64,000 bases of DNA from an uncultured Propionibacteriaceae bacterium (GTDB lineage Bacteria; Actinomycetota; Actinomycetes; Propionibacteriales; Propionibacteriaceae), in assembly GCA_937965785.1 (NCBI GenBank), contig CALCKT010000040.1, positions 1 through 64,000 on the forward strand, written 5' to 3'. This document shows, piece by piece, positions 8,833-16,838 of this stretch (within the stretch, counting starts at the first letter, position 1; the number at the start of each line of letters is the position of its first letter). The position numbers and the translations under genes are program-made. Under the pieces are notes generated by a model. The model was not told the origin of the DNA and did no database searches. It saw nothing but the letters and a program-made list of their open reading frames with translations.

Positions 8833-9057
8833 CGTGCACGACTCGCGGAAGAAGAACGGTTCAGCGGGGCCCGTCGAGGGGTCTGGGGTTCGCCGCCCCG
8901 GGACCCGTGCACGACTCGCGGAAGAAGAACGGTTCAGCGGGGCCCGTCGAGGGGTCTGGGGTTCGCCGCCCCGGGACCCGTGCACGACTCGCGGAAGAAG
9001 AACGGTTCAACGTCGTATGACGACGTTGAACCGTCGAGCCTCCGCGATTCGTGAACG
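8833..9057. repeat. family A repeat, copy 2, preceded by two 73-bp tandem units
   Basis: GTGCACGACTCGCGGAAG occurs three times at exactly 73-bp spacing (8833, 8906, 8979). The first two units are incomplete left arms followed by a CG-rich spacer. The third continues into a full palindrome with core GGTTCAACGTCG / CGACGTTGAACC, ending near 9057. It lies between convergent genes. Confidence 0.8.
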
Positions 9058-9113
9058 GGAGGGGGCGCGATGCTGCTGCCCGTCGGTCCTGCTCAACCGG
9101 ATTGGAGAGAGGG

Positions 9114-9167
9114 AAGTTGGTTGAGCCGATCCTCACGAGCGTCATCGAGTGGGTCGTGTCGAAACCA
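9114..9167. repeat. dispersed repeat family B, copy 1
   Basis: A segment starting TTGGTTGAGCC and ending GTCGTGTCGAAACC. The same ends recur at 20221-20470, 20652-20679 and 30425-30510. It is intergenic. Confidence 0.65.
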
Positions 9168-9182
9168 TCCCGACGCGGAGGT

Positions 9183-9671
9183 TCAGCGGCGGATGGTGCG
9201 TTCCATCCTCACGTGACCCAGCTCGAAGGGGGCCAGGCTGGACCAGTCGTCGTCGAAGGTGAACTCCGTGAAGGTGGACGTCGGGTACCAGCACTGGAGA
9301 CGGTCGGCCTCCCGGCTGTCGGAGGCGTTGCCGAGTTGGGCGGCGAGCGCCGGAATGGTGGGGGCGTGCCCCACCACCAGCAGGCCGTTCACGGCGGGGT
9401 CGGTCTCGCCGATGTGCCGAAGGAGGGCGTCGGCGCCCTCGTAGTAGAGGTCGTCCAGGTATTCGACGGGGATGTCGAGGCCGAGTGCCGCGAAGGTCTG
9501 CCGGGCGCGGGTTGCGGTGGAGACCAGGGCGTGTTCCAGGCCGAGGGGACGCAGCTGCAGGCCCGCCTCCTGTGCGTCCTGGATGCCGGCGGGCAGCAGC
9601 TCCCGCGAGTGGTCGCCGCGGGGATGGCTGGCCCGGGTTTTCGCGTGGCGCATCAGCACGAGTCGTCGCAT
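9183..9671 (-). CDS. sixA: SixA-type phosphohistidine phosphatase
   Basis: A 162-residue histidine phosphatase. The catalytic motif LVLMRHAKT is at residues 4-12 (RHG-like), with the second histidine in LLVVGHAPTIPALA (about residue 108) and an arginine in STATRARQT. The short length and RHAKT variant match SixA, which dephosphorylates histidine residues on phosphotransfer proteins. In actinobacteria the substrate is usually unknown. Convergent with the winged-helix gene across the family A and B repeats. Confidence 0.85.
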   Translation of the reverse strand: MRRLVLMRHAKTRASHPRGDHSRELLPAGIQDAQEAGLQLRPLGLEHALVSTATRARQTFAALGLDIPVEYLDDLYYEGADALLRHIGETDPAVNGLLVVGHAPTIPALAAQLGNASDSREADRLQCWYPTSTFTEFTFDDDWSSLAPFELGHVRMERTIRR

Positions 9672-9719
9672 GGGGCGAGTCTACGAGCTCCGCCGGAGCC
9701 GGCCCGTCGTCCCTGATCC

Positions 9720-9851
9720 GTTTTGCTGGCCCTAATCCCTGTTTGCTGGGCTTGTTGATGTTTGCTGGCCTCACAGCGCAGGCAAACGTGAACAAGCCCA
9801 GCAAACTGGGGGTAAGGCCAGCAAATCGGTGGTAAGGCCAGCAAACCGACG
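9720..9851. repeat. TTTGCTGG/CCAGCAAA inverted cluster (family D)
   Basis: Three copies of TTTGCTGG (about 9721, 9741, 9760) are followed by inverted copies CCAGCAAA (about 9800, 9821, 9838). The spacing makes a roughly 130-bp imperfect palindrome with shared words such as GGCTTGTT / AACAAGCC and GGTAAGGCCAGCAAA. It lies between sixA and the methyltransferase gene. Confidence 0.7.
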
Positions 9852-9912
9852 GGCGGGGCGGGGTGGGGTGGGGGAGCGGGCCCCTGATGGGCTCCTCGGG
9901 CGATGTGATCTC

Positions 9913-10908
9913 TCAGTCGGTGGCGACCGGTTTGACGGCGACCATGAGGTCGCGGCGGATGGAGGAGTCGACGCGGTGCGCGAACCGGTCCCACGCCCCG
10001 CCGGTGAGGACCTCCAGGCCGGCGTCGGCCAGCAGCGCCGCCAGGTCCTCGCGGGGCATGCCGAGGGTGTTCCAGCTGATTCCCAGCGACCCTCCCGGGT
10101 GCAGCTGCCCCGCCCACACCGGGATCGTCTCCGCCAGCAGCTGCGCCGGGGTGCGCGACCTGCGCCCGCCCGACGTTGATCCGTGCACCACACCGTAGGG
10201 GGCGTCGGTGACGATGGCGTCGAAACGTTTCTTCCCGTACAGCGACCCCGACGAGCGGGCGTCCCCGGTGAACACCGTCGCCACCAGTTCCCGCCTGTCG
10301 ACGGTGATGCGTGCGTCGAAGCGACGACCGATGCGCGCCCCGTTGCGGCGCACCGGGGTGACGGCGGCCGTGTGTTTGATGCGTTTGCGGCGCAGCCAGG
10401 TCTTGTAGAACGCCGCCATCGCGTCGAAGGCCTTGTCGTCGGCCTCCACGCCGAAGGCGTCGCAGCCCGCGATCAGCGCCGTCGAGATGGTGGTGCCGCG
10501 CCCCGCCATCGGGTCCAGCACCCGGTGGGGGGCGTTGCGCCTGGCCGCCGCGATGGTGACGTTCAGCAGCAGCCGGGTGAACTGTTCGTTGGTCTTTCCC
10601 TGGTACTTGGGGATGGTCACGAGGTCGTCGTCGAGGACATCGGTGTGCGGCAGCGCGACGGGCCGCAGCAGGTCGCCGTCGCGCTGGAACAACGCGAACG
10701 CCGACGACTGCCGCGCGATGCCCGCCAGCTCGTCGCGACCCATGCGCTCGGCGTCGAAGGCCAGGTAGTCGACGCCCGCCACTTCAGCCTGCGCGATTCC
10801 CGAGACGAAGGGGGCGGTGATCTCCAGTTCGGCGGCGGTCAGCGCGGCCGCCTCGCCCGCGTACACGCGATTCGCGGACGGGTTGCGCAACAACAGGTAC
10901 GACGACAT
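9913..10908 (-). CDS. SAM-dependent methyltransferase, TRM11/N6-N4 methylase fold
   Basis: A 331-residue protein with a C-terminal Rossmann methylase core: SAM-binding motif VLDPMAGRGTTISTAL (about residues 130-145), acidic loop FGVEADDKAF, and the catalytic motif IVTDAPYGV (a DPPY variant, about residue 235). The N-terminal half lacks a clear known domain and may bind RNA or DNA. This arrangement resembles TRM11-like guanosine-N2 tRNA methyltransferases and DNA N4/N6 methylases. No restriction gene is adjacent, so an RNA substrate is more likely. The exact target is not determinable. Confidence 0.78.
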   Translation of the reverse strand: MSSYLLLRNPSANRVYAGEAAALTAAELEITAPFVSGIAQAEVAGVDYLAFDAERMGRDELAGIARQSSAFALFQRDGDLLRPVALPHTDVLDDDLVTIPKYQGKTNEQFTRLLLNVTIAAARRNAPHRVLDPMAGRGTTISTALIAGCDAFGVEADDKAFDAMAAFYKTWLRRKRIKHTAAVTPVRRNGARIGRRFDARITVDRRELVATVFTGDARSSGSLYGKKRFDAIVTDAPYGVVHGSTSGGRRSRTPAQLLAETIPVWAGQLHPGGSLGISWNTLGMPREDLAALLADAGLEVLTGGAWDRFAHRVDSSIRRDLMVAVKPVATD

Positions 10909-10944
10909 GGGGGCAAGTCTTTCACGTCGCGACGCCGCAGGGGC

Positions 10945-11357
10945 TCACTGCCAAGGAAGAAGGCGCCGGTACTGTTTGCGTGCGGGCATCGCATGGATGA
11001 CCAGTTCGTCATCGTTCTTGAAAATCAGGACAACCACTTCGAGAAGACGACCTGCGGAATCAAACCCCAAGCGCAGTTCCCGGTGCGGCCAGTCATCGTC
11101 TTCAAGATGTGAGGTCCTGTTGTGGGAGTGCTGTCCGGGCGAGGACGTGCTGGGCGGGATGAGGCGGTGACGCACCATCGTGTTCCTGTACTGGACGTAC
11201 CGGTCACGATGGTGGGGCGTCGGATCGCCCGATCCAGTGCGCCGCAGCCGGGCATGACTTCCGCAACAGGACCCGGGATCCAGTGAGGCCACGCTGCGAC
11301 AAGGGATGCGTCCGTTTCGGAGACGCCGTGTTTCAATGCGGTTGGATGAACTCTCAT
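10945..11357 (-). pseudogene. toxin-like gene disrupted by a MITE-like insertion
   Basis: The ATG at 11357 overlaps the antitoxin stop (ATGA) and begins MRVHPTALKHGVSETDA...WPHWI. The natural continuation, LEDDDWPHRELRLGFD...LLEVVVLIFKNDDELVIHAMPARKQYR, is in another frame near the 3' end. The 161-bp element 11113-11273 sits between the two halves. The remaining pieces together resemble a small toxin of roughly 80 residues whose partner is a ribbon-helix-helix-like antitoxin. The assignment as toxin is by layout and resemblance, so moderate. Confidence 0.65.
11113..11273. mobile_element. 161-bp MITE-like element with terminal inverted repeats
   Basis: The ends are GGTCCTGTTGTGGGAGTG (11113-11130) and, inverted, GACTTCCGCAACAGGACC (11256-11273), matching 14 of 18 bases. 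An inner dyad CACCATCGTG / CACGATGGTG and partial matches between give near full-length symmetry. It holds no gene and interrupts the toxin-like coding sequence. The end GGTCCTGTTGCGG resembles IS6-family ends from memory. A clear 8-bp target duplication is not visible. Confidence 0.65.
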
Positions 11358-11586
11358 GCGGCGAACTGGGCCAGCGCACGCCGGATAGTCTCTGACCTGG
11401 AGAGTTTTCTCGGGAAGCGATTGCGTCGAGCGCATTGATTTCGTCGGTTGTCAGCCGGACCGCGACCACCTGCATCGGTTCGGCCCCGCGCCCGGGACGT
11501 CCGCGCCCGCGTCGTGTGAGTTCCTCGACGTCGTATCCGGCCTCGGCTTCGTCGGCCCAACGTTGGATCTGTTCTTCGGTCACCAT
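11354..11586 (-). pseudogene. ribbon-helix-helix-type antitoxin with a -1 frameshift
   Basis: From the ATG at 11586 the frame reads MVTEEQIQRWADEAEAGYDVEELTRRGRGRPG...VRLTTDEINALDAIASRE. The family-like ending KLSRSETIRRALAQFAA, stopping at 11354, follows in a different frame. One extra A in the AAAA run near 11405-11410 would join them as SREKLSRSETIRRAL. The C-terminal segment is typical of CopG/RHH-type antitoxins. Upstream TACAAT, a few bases before the ATG, looks like a leaderless-type promoter. The frameshift may be real or a sequencing error in the homopolymer. Confidence 0.65.
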
Positions 11587-11619
11587 AAAATATTGTATGA
11601 CGAAAATTCTGGGATGGGT

Positions 11620-13323
11620 TCACCGCAGGAACAGGGCCTTGAGGCGCAGCGATGCCACCCACACCCCGAGCATGGCCAGGACGACGAAGTAGAGGGCATG
11701 CCCCGCGGTCAGCCAGCTGACCGCGCCGGCGTTGAGGTCGCGGAGCATCTCGATGCCGTGCCACAGCGGCAGGCACTTCACCGCCGCCGCGATCGGGGCC
11801 GGGTAGACCTCGACGGGGTAGAAGGTGCCGGAGAACATGAACATCGGCATCAGCACCAGCATGATCCAGTCCATCTGCTGGAAGGTGCGGCAGAACGACG
11901 TGGCCGCCATCCCCAGGGCCGCGATCCCGAAGGCGATCAGCAGGCATGTCGGGATGGTCAGCAGCACCCACCACGACCCGACGAGACCCAGCAGCGCCAT
12001 GACCGCGACGAAGCTGGTGGCGTAGATGCCGCCGCGCACCAGGGCGACGGCGATCTCGCCCAGCGCCACGTCCAGCGGCCCCAGCGAGGTGCTGAGCATC
12101 GTCTCGTAGAGCTTGTTGAACTTCAGTTTCATGAACACGTTCCAGGTGGCGTCCATGACCGCCCCGTTCAATGCGGAGGTGGCCAGCAGCGCGGGCGCGA
12201 TCCAGGCGGAGTAACTGGTCCCCGCCTGTACCTGACCGATGAAGGTGCCCAGGCCGATCCCCATCGCCAGCAGGTACAGCACCGGTTCGACCGCCCCCGT
12301 TGCCATGAGCAGGCCGCTGGCACCCCAGTTCGCCTTCAGACCCCGGGCCGCGACGATGGGGAATCTGCCGCTGAACGAGGCCGAGTGGTTCGTCCCGGGA
12401 AGCAGCGACTGGCCGTCCGGCAGCCCGTCCGGCACCGCAGCCACCGGTTCCGAGGCGACCCGTTGCCTGACCTGTTTCTGGCGGGGACGGGGCAGGACCC
12501 CGGTCAGTCGCAGGTGGAAGATCCGCCGGGCGAGCAACAGCCCGGCGACGCTCAACACGGTCAGGTAGGCGACGTGCACGAACGGCAGCCACGCCGGCGC
12601 GGCCTGCCCGAGGGTCAGGATGCGGGCCAGATTCACCCCGTGCCACAGCGGCGAGACCCAGCCGATCGGGTGCAGCCAGCCGGGCAGCACGTCGAGGGGA
12701 AAATAGGTGCCGGAGAACAGCGTCAACGGCAGCACCACCAGCCGCGAGAAGATGGAGAACTGGCCCTTCTCGTCGTGTTGGAGGGCCGTCCAGGCCATCA
12801 CCGGGTTGCCGAACGCCCACGCCGTCAACACCGCCACCGGGAACAGGATCAGCACACTCACGGGGGTGATGGCCCCGAAGACCAGCAGCACCACGATGAC
12901 GGTGGTGCAGTTGATCAGGTAGCGCACCGTCGAGCCCAGCCAGTGTCCCTCCGCCAGCTGCGACGGGGTGGTGGGGGTGGAGGCGGCAGCCTGGTACAGC
13001 TCGTGCCATTTGAAACTGGAGAACACCTCGAGGGTGTTCTCGGCCTGGGCGGCGTGCACGGCGGTTGAGAGCAGCATCGCGGGCGCCACGAACTGCAGGA
13101 AAGGCACCCCGAGCGCCCCCGGGCTGGCGGCATCCACCACCACGCCCAGACCCACCCCCAGCGCCAGCACCGTCAGCAGCGGTTCCAGGGCGCCGATGGC
13201 GAACAGGCTCACCCACCAGGAACGCAGCTGCATGACGACGTTGCGGGCGTGATGGAAGGCGCCCCAGCGCGCGACCTGCGCGGCCCGGGCGTCGTGATCG
13301 ACGGGGGTGAGGGTCTCAGTCAA
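11620..13323 (-). CDS. ABC-2 type permease, tandem fusion of two NodJ-like domains
   Basis: A 567-residue membrane protein made of two homologous halves. Residues about 1-260 and 310-567 each hold six helices and the repeated signature LFSGTYFPLDVLP / MFSGTFYPVEVYP followed by PLWHGVNLAR / PLWHGIEMLRD, the mark of NodJ/ABC-2 permeases. A polar linker of about 50 residues joins them. Single-domain homologues normally dimerise, so this fusion supplies both permease halves. The start is a TTG just inside the end of the ATPase gene, with which it forms an exporter. Substrate unknown. Confidence 0.85.
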   Translation of the reverse strand: MTETLTPVDHDARAAQVARWGAFHHARNVVMQLRSWWVSLFAIGALEPLLTVLALGVGLGVVVDAASPGALGVPFLQFVAPAMLLSTAVHAAQAENTLEVFSSFKWHELYQAAASTPTTPSQLAEGHWLGSTVRYLINCTTVIVVLLVFGAITPVSVLILFPVAVLTAWAFGNPVMAWTALQHDEKGQFSIFSRLVVLPLTLFSGTYFPLDVLPGWLHPIGWVSPLWHGVNLARILTLGQAAPAWLPFVHVAYLTVLSVAGLLLARRIFHLRLTGVLPRPRQKQVRQRVASEPVAAVPDGLPDGQSLLPGTNHSASFSGRFPIVAARGLKANWGASGLLMATGAVEPVLYLLAMGIGLGTFIGQVQAGTSYSAWIAPALLATSALNGAVMDATWNVFMKLKFNKLYETMLSTSLGPLDVALGEIAVALVRGGIYATSFVAVMALLGLVGSWWVLLTIPTCLLIAFGIAALGMAATSFCRTFQQMDWIMLVLMPMFMFSGTFYPVEVYPAPIAAAVKCLPLWHGIEMLRDLNAGAVSWLTAGHALYFVVLAMLGVWVASLRLKALFLR

Positions 13324-14242
13324 TCAAAGACCTCCCCGTCAACCTCAAGAACACGTCCTCCAGCGAACATCGCCGCACCAGCGACGAGTTCGGCTCCAGG
13401 CCGCGTTCCATGATGGCGCGCAGCGCGGCCTCGCCGTCGTCGGAGTAGACCAGGATCCGGTCGGGGAGGGTTTCCATGCGATTCCCGATACCTGCGATGC
13501 GCTCGGCGGCCCCGGCGTTGCGGGTGGAACCGAAACGCAGCTCCACCACCTCGCGGCCGGCGTGTTCCCGCACCAGCTCCGGTGGGCTGCCCTCGGCGAC
13601 GATCACGCCGTGGTCGATGACGATCAGCCGGTCGCAGAGCTGCTCGGCCTCGTCCATGTGGTGGGTGGTCAGCACCAGCGTGGTGCCCTTCTCCTTCAGC
13701 TGGAACAGCCGGTCCCACAGCACGTTGCGGGCCTGCGGGTCCAGGCCCGTGGTGGGTTCGTCGAGCAGCATGATGCGCGGATCGGAGACCAGTGCCCGGG
13801 AGATCGTGAGGCGGCGTTTCATGCCGCCCGAGAGGTCGTCGACCCGGGAGTTGCGTTTGTCGGTGAGCTGCGCGAACTCGATCAGCTCCTCCGCCTTCGC
13901 GGCCAGCCAGCGCTTCGGCAACCCGAAATAGCGGCCGTAGAAGATGAGGTTCTCGCGGACCGTGAGCTGGGCGTCGAGGTTGTCGTTCTGCGGCACGACC
14001 CCGAGGTGGGCGCGGATCCGCGGCCCCTGCTCGTCGGGATCCATTCCTAGGATGCGCAGCCGACCGCCGGAGCGGTGCGAGACCCCGGCGATCATGCGCA
14101 TGGTGGTGGATTTGCCCGCCCCGTTGGGGCCGAGCAACCCGAAGGACGTCCCGGGCTCGACCTCGAAGTCGATGCCGCGCACCGCCTCGAAAGCGCCGTA
14201 GGATTTGCGTAGCTCCTGGGCCAGGATCACCGGATCACTCAC
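13316..14242 (-). CDS. ABC-2 exporter ATP-binding protein (NodI/DrrA type)
   Basis: A 308-residue ATPase starting at GTG 14242 (VSDPVILAQELRKSYG). It shows Walker A GPNGAGKST, Q-loop VVPQNDNLD, signature LSGGMKRRL, Walker B IMLLDEPTTGLD and H-loop TTHHMDEAE. The extra C-terminal domain of about 80 residues after RLIVIDHG is usual in NodI/DrrA-type ATPases. Its 3' end overlaps the TTG start of the fused permease by eight bases. Longer upstream reading through the glutamine-rich gene region is rejected in favour of the GTG next to the family start. Confidence 0.9.
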   Translation of the reverse strand: MSDPVILAQELRKSYGAFEAVRGIDFEVEPGTSFGLLGPNGAGKSTTMRMIAGVSHRSGGRLRILGMDPDEQGPRIRAHLGVVPQNDNLDAQLTVRENLIFYGRYFGLPKRWLAAKAEELIEFAQLTDKRNSRVDDLSGGMKRRLTISRALVSDPRIMLLDEPTTGLDPQARNVLWDRLFQLKEKGTTLVLTTHHMDEAEQLCDRLIVIDHGVIVAEGSPPELVREHAGREVVELRFGSTRNAGAAERIAGIGNRMETLPDRILVYSDDGEAALRAIMERGLEPNSSLVRRCSLEDVFLRLTGRSLID

Positions 14243-14291
14243 GGGGCAAAACCCTACGCCCACGGCCCGATGAATCCATTCCCGGCTGGCA

Positions 14292-15002
14292 TCACCGCCA
14301 GCCGGACTGCCCCTGGGGTTGCTGGTAAGTGGGTTGCTGGTAGGTGGGTTGGGTTGGGGACTGCTGCCCCGTGGGCTGCTGGTAGGTGGGTTGGGTTGGG
14401 GACTGCTGCCCCGTGGGCTGCTGGTAGGTGGGCTGGGTTGGGGACTGCTGCCCCGTGGGCTGCTGCGCTCCTTGGGATATGGGCGGGAAGCAGTCGATGT
14501 AGCGCTCCACGTAGGCTTTCTGGCCCTTCCCCTGTTCGACGTACTTCTCCACGTGGGGAAGCTGGGTCCGCATGAAATCGACGATGGCGATCGCGATGGT
14601 CTTGTTCCTGTCGTCGCGCCAGAACACCGCGGGTTCGATGTGAATCCTGTTGACGCCTGCATGGTCGAACACGTCAAGGCAGCGATTCCGGCCGGTGATC
14701 CGCATGTGCGCGATCTCCGGGTAGGTGATCTGGCCCAGCACGTCGTTGCCCTGGGCGAGGACGAACCGACCCTCACCCATGTGGACTTGGCGGGCCGGGT
14801 CGAGCAGCCACAGGAGCAGGAGCAACGGTGCGAGCACGGGGGACAGCAGCAGTATGAGAAGGGCCCCGGAACCGCTGGTCAGGAAGTAGAGGTCGTTGTG
14901 GTTCTGGATGACGAGGAGGACCACACCGATCAGATAAACCGTCGCGATCAGGGGAGACAACCATTTGATCGGGTTGCGGACGCGAAACTTGACGGTTTTC
15001 AC
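14292..15002 (-). CDS. membrane protein with tandem Q/P/T-rich C-terminal repeats
   Basis: From GTG 15002 (preceded by GGAG) the protein is VKTVKFRVRNPIKWLSPLIATVYLIG... with two transmembrane segments (about residues 15-35 and 48-70), then a cytoplasmic PH-like region containing YPEIAHMRITGRNRCLDVFD. It ends in three 14-residue repeats QQPTGQQSPTQPTY. It is a paralogue of the next gene upstream, sharing IAHMR plus the D[VI][FY]D strand and the [RE]xIDxxP end. Function unknown. Confidence 0.7.
   Translation of the reverse strand: MKTVKFRVRNPIKWLSPLIATVYLIGVVLLVIQNHNDLYFLTSGSGALLILLLSPVLAPLLLLLWLLDPARQVHMGEGRFVLAQGNDVLGQITYPEIAHMRITGRNRCLDVFDHAGVNRIHIEPAVFWRDDRNKTIAIAIVDFMRTQLPHVEKYVEQGKGQKAYVERYIDCFPPISQGAQQPTGQQSPTQPTYQQPTGQQSPTQPTYQQPTGQQSPTQPTYQQPTYQQPQGQSGWR
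14332..14462 (-). repeat. 42-bp tandem repeat inside the membrane protein gene
   Basis: Three almost identical 42-bp units encode the 14-residue repeat QQPTGQQSPTQPTY. The frame is kept, so copy number changes would not break the gene. The low number of silent differences suggests recent expansion. Confidence 0.85.
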
Positions 15003-15166
15003 CGGGGCTCCTTCCGTCTCGGGCGCTGCACGGGTCCCGGGACGGCCGTAGCGTAGCGCCAACTCCGCGGGATCACATCTGCGGGGGTCGGGGAAGCGTT
15101 CGGCACGCGTGGTTTCCCTCGGCGCGGCCGGGGTGCTGGTCGTGTGATTCGGGGATTGCGCGGCCA

Positions 15167-15230
15167 TGCAGCACTCAACCCGGATTCCGGGCCGAAATGG
15201 CCTATTTTTCCGGTTGAGCGCTGCGCAACC
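15167..15230. repeat. dispersed repeat family C, copy 1
   Basis: TGCAGCACTCAACC at 15167-15180 faces GGTTGAGCGCTGCGCAACC at 15212-15230. The same pair of inverted words occurs at 24782-24851, so it is a mobile or REP-like palindromic unit. It lies between two minus-strand genes. Confidence 0.65.
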
Positions 15231-15269
15231 GGGGAAACCCTCGGTGCACGGAGCCCACCGGATGGTCTC

Positions 15270-16214
15270 TCATTCCGGTAGGAAGTCGATGAAGCGTTCG
15301 GTGTGCCGACTTCGCTTGTCGAGCCGGACCTCGGTGCCGTGGAGGAGGTCGCGGATCTGATCGGCCATGCGATCCACCTTGGCCTTCATGAACCGGTTGG
15401 ACATCAGCCACGGTCTCATCCGGATGCGCAGGGTGGCGGTGCGGTCGTAGATCTCCAGGTCGTACTTGTTTTTCCAGAGCCTCATGTGCGCGATGTCCCG
15501 GAGCGCCACCTGTCCTTCCACCTCGCCCTTCCAGGAGAGCATCATCTCCTCCCTGTCGATTTCCAGCCAGCGAACGGGTTTGCGCAGAACCAGCAGCAGG
15601 GGCAACGCCATCAGGGCGAGCATGTTGAGGATGGGACCGAGCCAACTCCATGTGGGCCAGCCGCGCCCACCCGAGGAACCCGTGACGTTCGGTGGTGTGG
15701 CGGAGGGGGAGCCCGTCGGTGTCGCCACCCCCGAGGTGCTGGCCTCCTGCGACGGGGGTTCGCTGGGCTCCTGGGTCGGGGGTTCGCTGGGTTCTTGGGT
15801 CGGGGGTTCGCTGGGTTCTTGGGTCGGGGAGGGCAGCGGGCTGCTGCTGGTTTTCTGCGACGGGATTTCGCCGCTTTCCGTCACCAGCGGTGGGAGGGAG
15901 GGGACCCGGAGGCTGGGAAGGGAAAAGGTGATGCGAGTGTCCGTGGGTATGGACGGCAACCTGAAGGTGCTGTGTTTCCCGGTCGGGGAGGGCCGAACCC
16001 CCGCCCCATAGGGGCTGGGGGAGAAAATGGTGGACGCGGCGAAGAAGACGAACGCCACCGAGATGATGTAGATCAGGGAGAACAGCAGGTTCTGGCAGCC
16101 CATTCCGTCGCGGCAGCGGATCTTGAAAGTCAGCAGCGGCCGCTCCGGCGCAGGCGGTGCCGGTTCCGGGCCGGGTGGTTCCGGTGTCTCGTCGGCCTCA
16201 GGCGAGGTTGACAT
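15270..16214 (-). CDS. membrane protein paralogue with Ser/Pro/Thr-rich extracytoplasmic linker
   Basis: The ATG at 16214 begins MSTSPEADETPEPPGPEP. A first transmembrane helix (NLLFSLIYIISVAFVFFA), a long Ser/Pro/Thr linker with three TQEPSEPP units, and a second helix (LNMLALMALPLLLVL) precede a cytoplasmic domain with REEMMLSWKGEVEGQVALRD, IAHMRLW and ERFIDFLPE. The last domain matches that of the 14292-15002 gene. The start lies inside the end of ppa, so the gene is translationally coupled to it. Function unknown. Confidence 0.7.
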   Translation of the reverse strand: MSTSPEADETPEPPGPEPAPPAPERPLLTFKIRCRDGMGCQNLLFSLIYIISVAFVFFAASTIFSPSPYGAGVRPSPTGKHSTFRLPSIPTDTRITFSLPSLRVPSLPPLVTESGEIPSQKTSSSPLPSPTQEPSEPPTQEPSEPPTQEPSEPPSQEASTSGVATPTGSPSATPPNVTGSSGGRGWPTWSWLGPILNMLALMALPLLLVLRKPVRWLEIDREEMMLSWKGEVEGQVALRDIAHMRLWKNKYDLEIYDRTATLRIRMRPWLMSNRFMKAKVDRMADQIRDLLHGTEVRLDKRSRHTERFIDFLPE

Positions 16215-16761
16215 GGTGGTGCTCGAAGGGGGTGCCCTTCGCGCGTTCGATGGAGGCGATGATCTCCTCCTCCGCATCCGTGCGGCCGGTCCACGTGGCT
16301 CCCTCGACGGACTTGCCCGGCTCCAGGTCCTTGTAGACGCTGAAGAAGTGCTCGATCTCCAGGAGGATGTGCTCGGCCACCGAGTCGAGGTCCTTCAGGT
16401 GCCTGCGGCGGGTGTCCGCGGTCGGCACGCACAGCACCTTGTCGTCGCCACCCATTTCGTCGGTCATGCGGAACATCGCCACCGCATAACACTGGATCAG
16501 GCAGCCGGGGAAGGTGGGTTCGGCGCCGATCACCATGGCGTCGAGGGGGTCGCCGTCGAGCCCGAGAGTGCCCTCGATGAAGCCGTAGTCGTAGGGGTAC
16601 TGGGTGGACGTGAACAAGGTGCGGTCCAAACGGATGCGACCCGTCAGGTGGTCCATCTCGTACTTGTTCTTGGTGCCCTTCGGGATCTCGACCGTGACAT
16701 CGAACAGCACGCGGCTCTCAGGGTTGAAGATCTCAATGCTCTCAATGACGTCGTCGCTCAC
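16198..16761 (-). CDS. ppa: inorganic pyrophosphatase
   Basis: A 187-residue soluble family I pyrophosphatase that hydrolyses PPi to phosphate in the cytoplasm. The start chosen is GTG 16761 with TAGGAG upstream. Metal and substrate motifs are visible: EIPKGTKNKYEMD, YPYDYGFIEGTLGLDGDPLDAMVI (the DxxxxD cluster in DGDPLDAM), and the C-terminal KDLEPGKSVEGATW. Length and order match bacterial Ppa. Divergent from dacB across a short gap. Confidence 0.95.
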   Translation of the reverse strand: MSDDVIESIEIFNPESRVLFDVTVEIPKGTKNKYEMDHLTGRIRLDRTLFTSTQYPYDYGFIEGTLGLDGDPLDAMVIGAEPTFPGCLIQCYAVAMFRMTDEMGGDDKVLCVPTADTRRRHLKDLDSVAEHILLEIEHFFSVYKDLEPGKSVEGATWTGRTDAEEEIIASIERAKGTPFEHHHVNLA

Positions 16762-16838
16762 TGTCGCTCCTATGATTGATGCGCCGCCGTCTGCTGACGG
16801 CCAGTGGTCAAGCACTCTACCGGACGAGGAGCGTCGAT

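Noticed and set aside
11113..11273. 8-bp target site duplication flanking the MITE-like element
   Set aside because: Flanking 8-mers differ (GGATCCCG versus TCACATCT, minus-strand sense). CCTCAC appears on both sides but does not abut the inverted repeats, so no duplication is claimed.
11354..13216. A 620-codon frame antisense-like to the ABC-2 permease, ending in KLSRSETIRRALAQFAA
   Set aside because: Only its last residues are meaningful: they are the frameshifted end of the antitoxin. The rest is an out-of-frame shadow of the permease.
13316..14776. A longer version of the ABC-2 ATPase with a Ser/Pro/Gln-rich N-terminus
   Set aside because: The extra part overlaps another gene in a different frame and contains only low-complexity repeats; GTG 14242 gives the normal family start.
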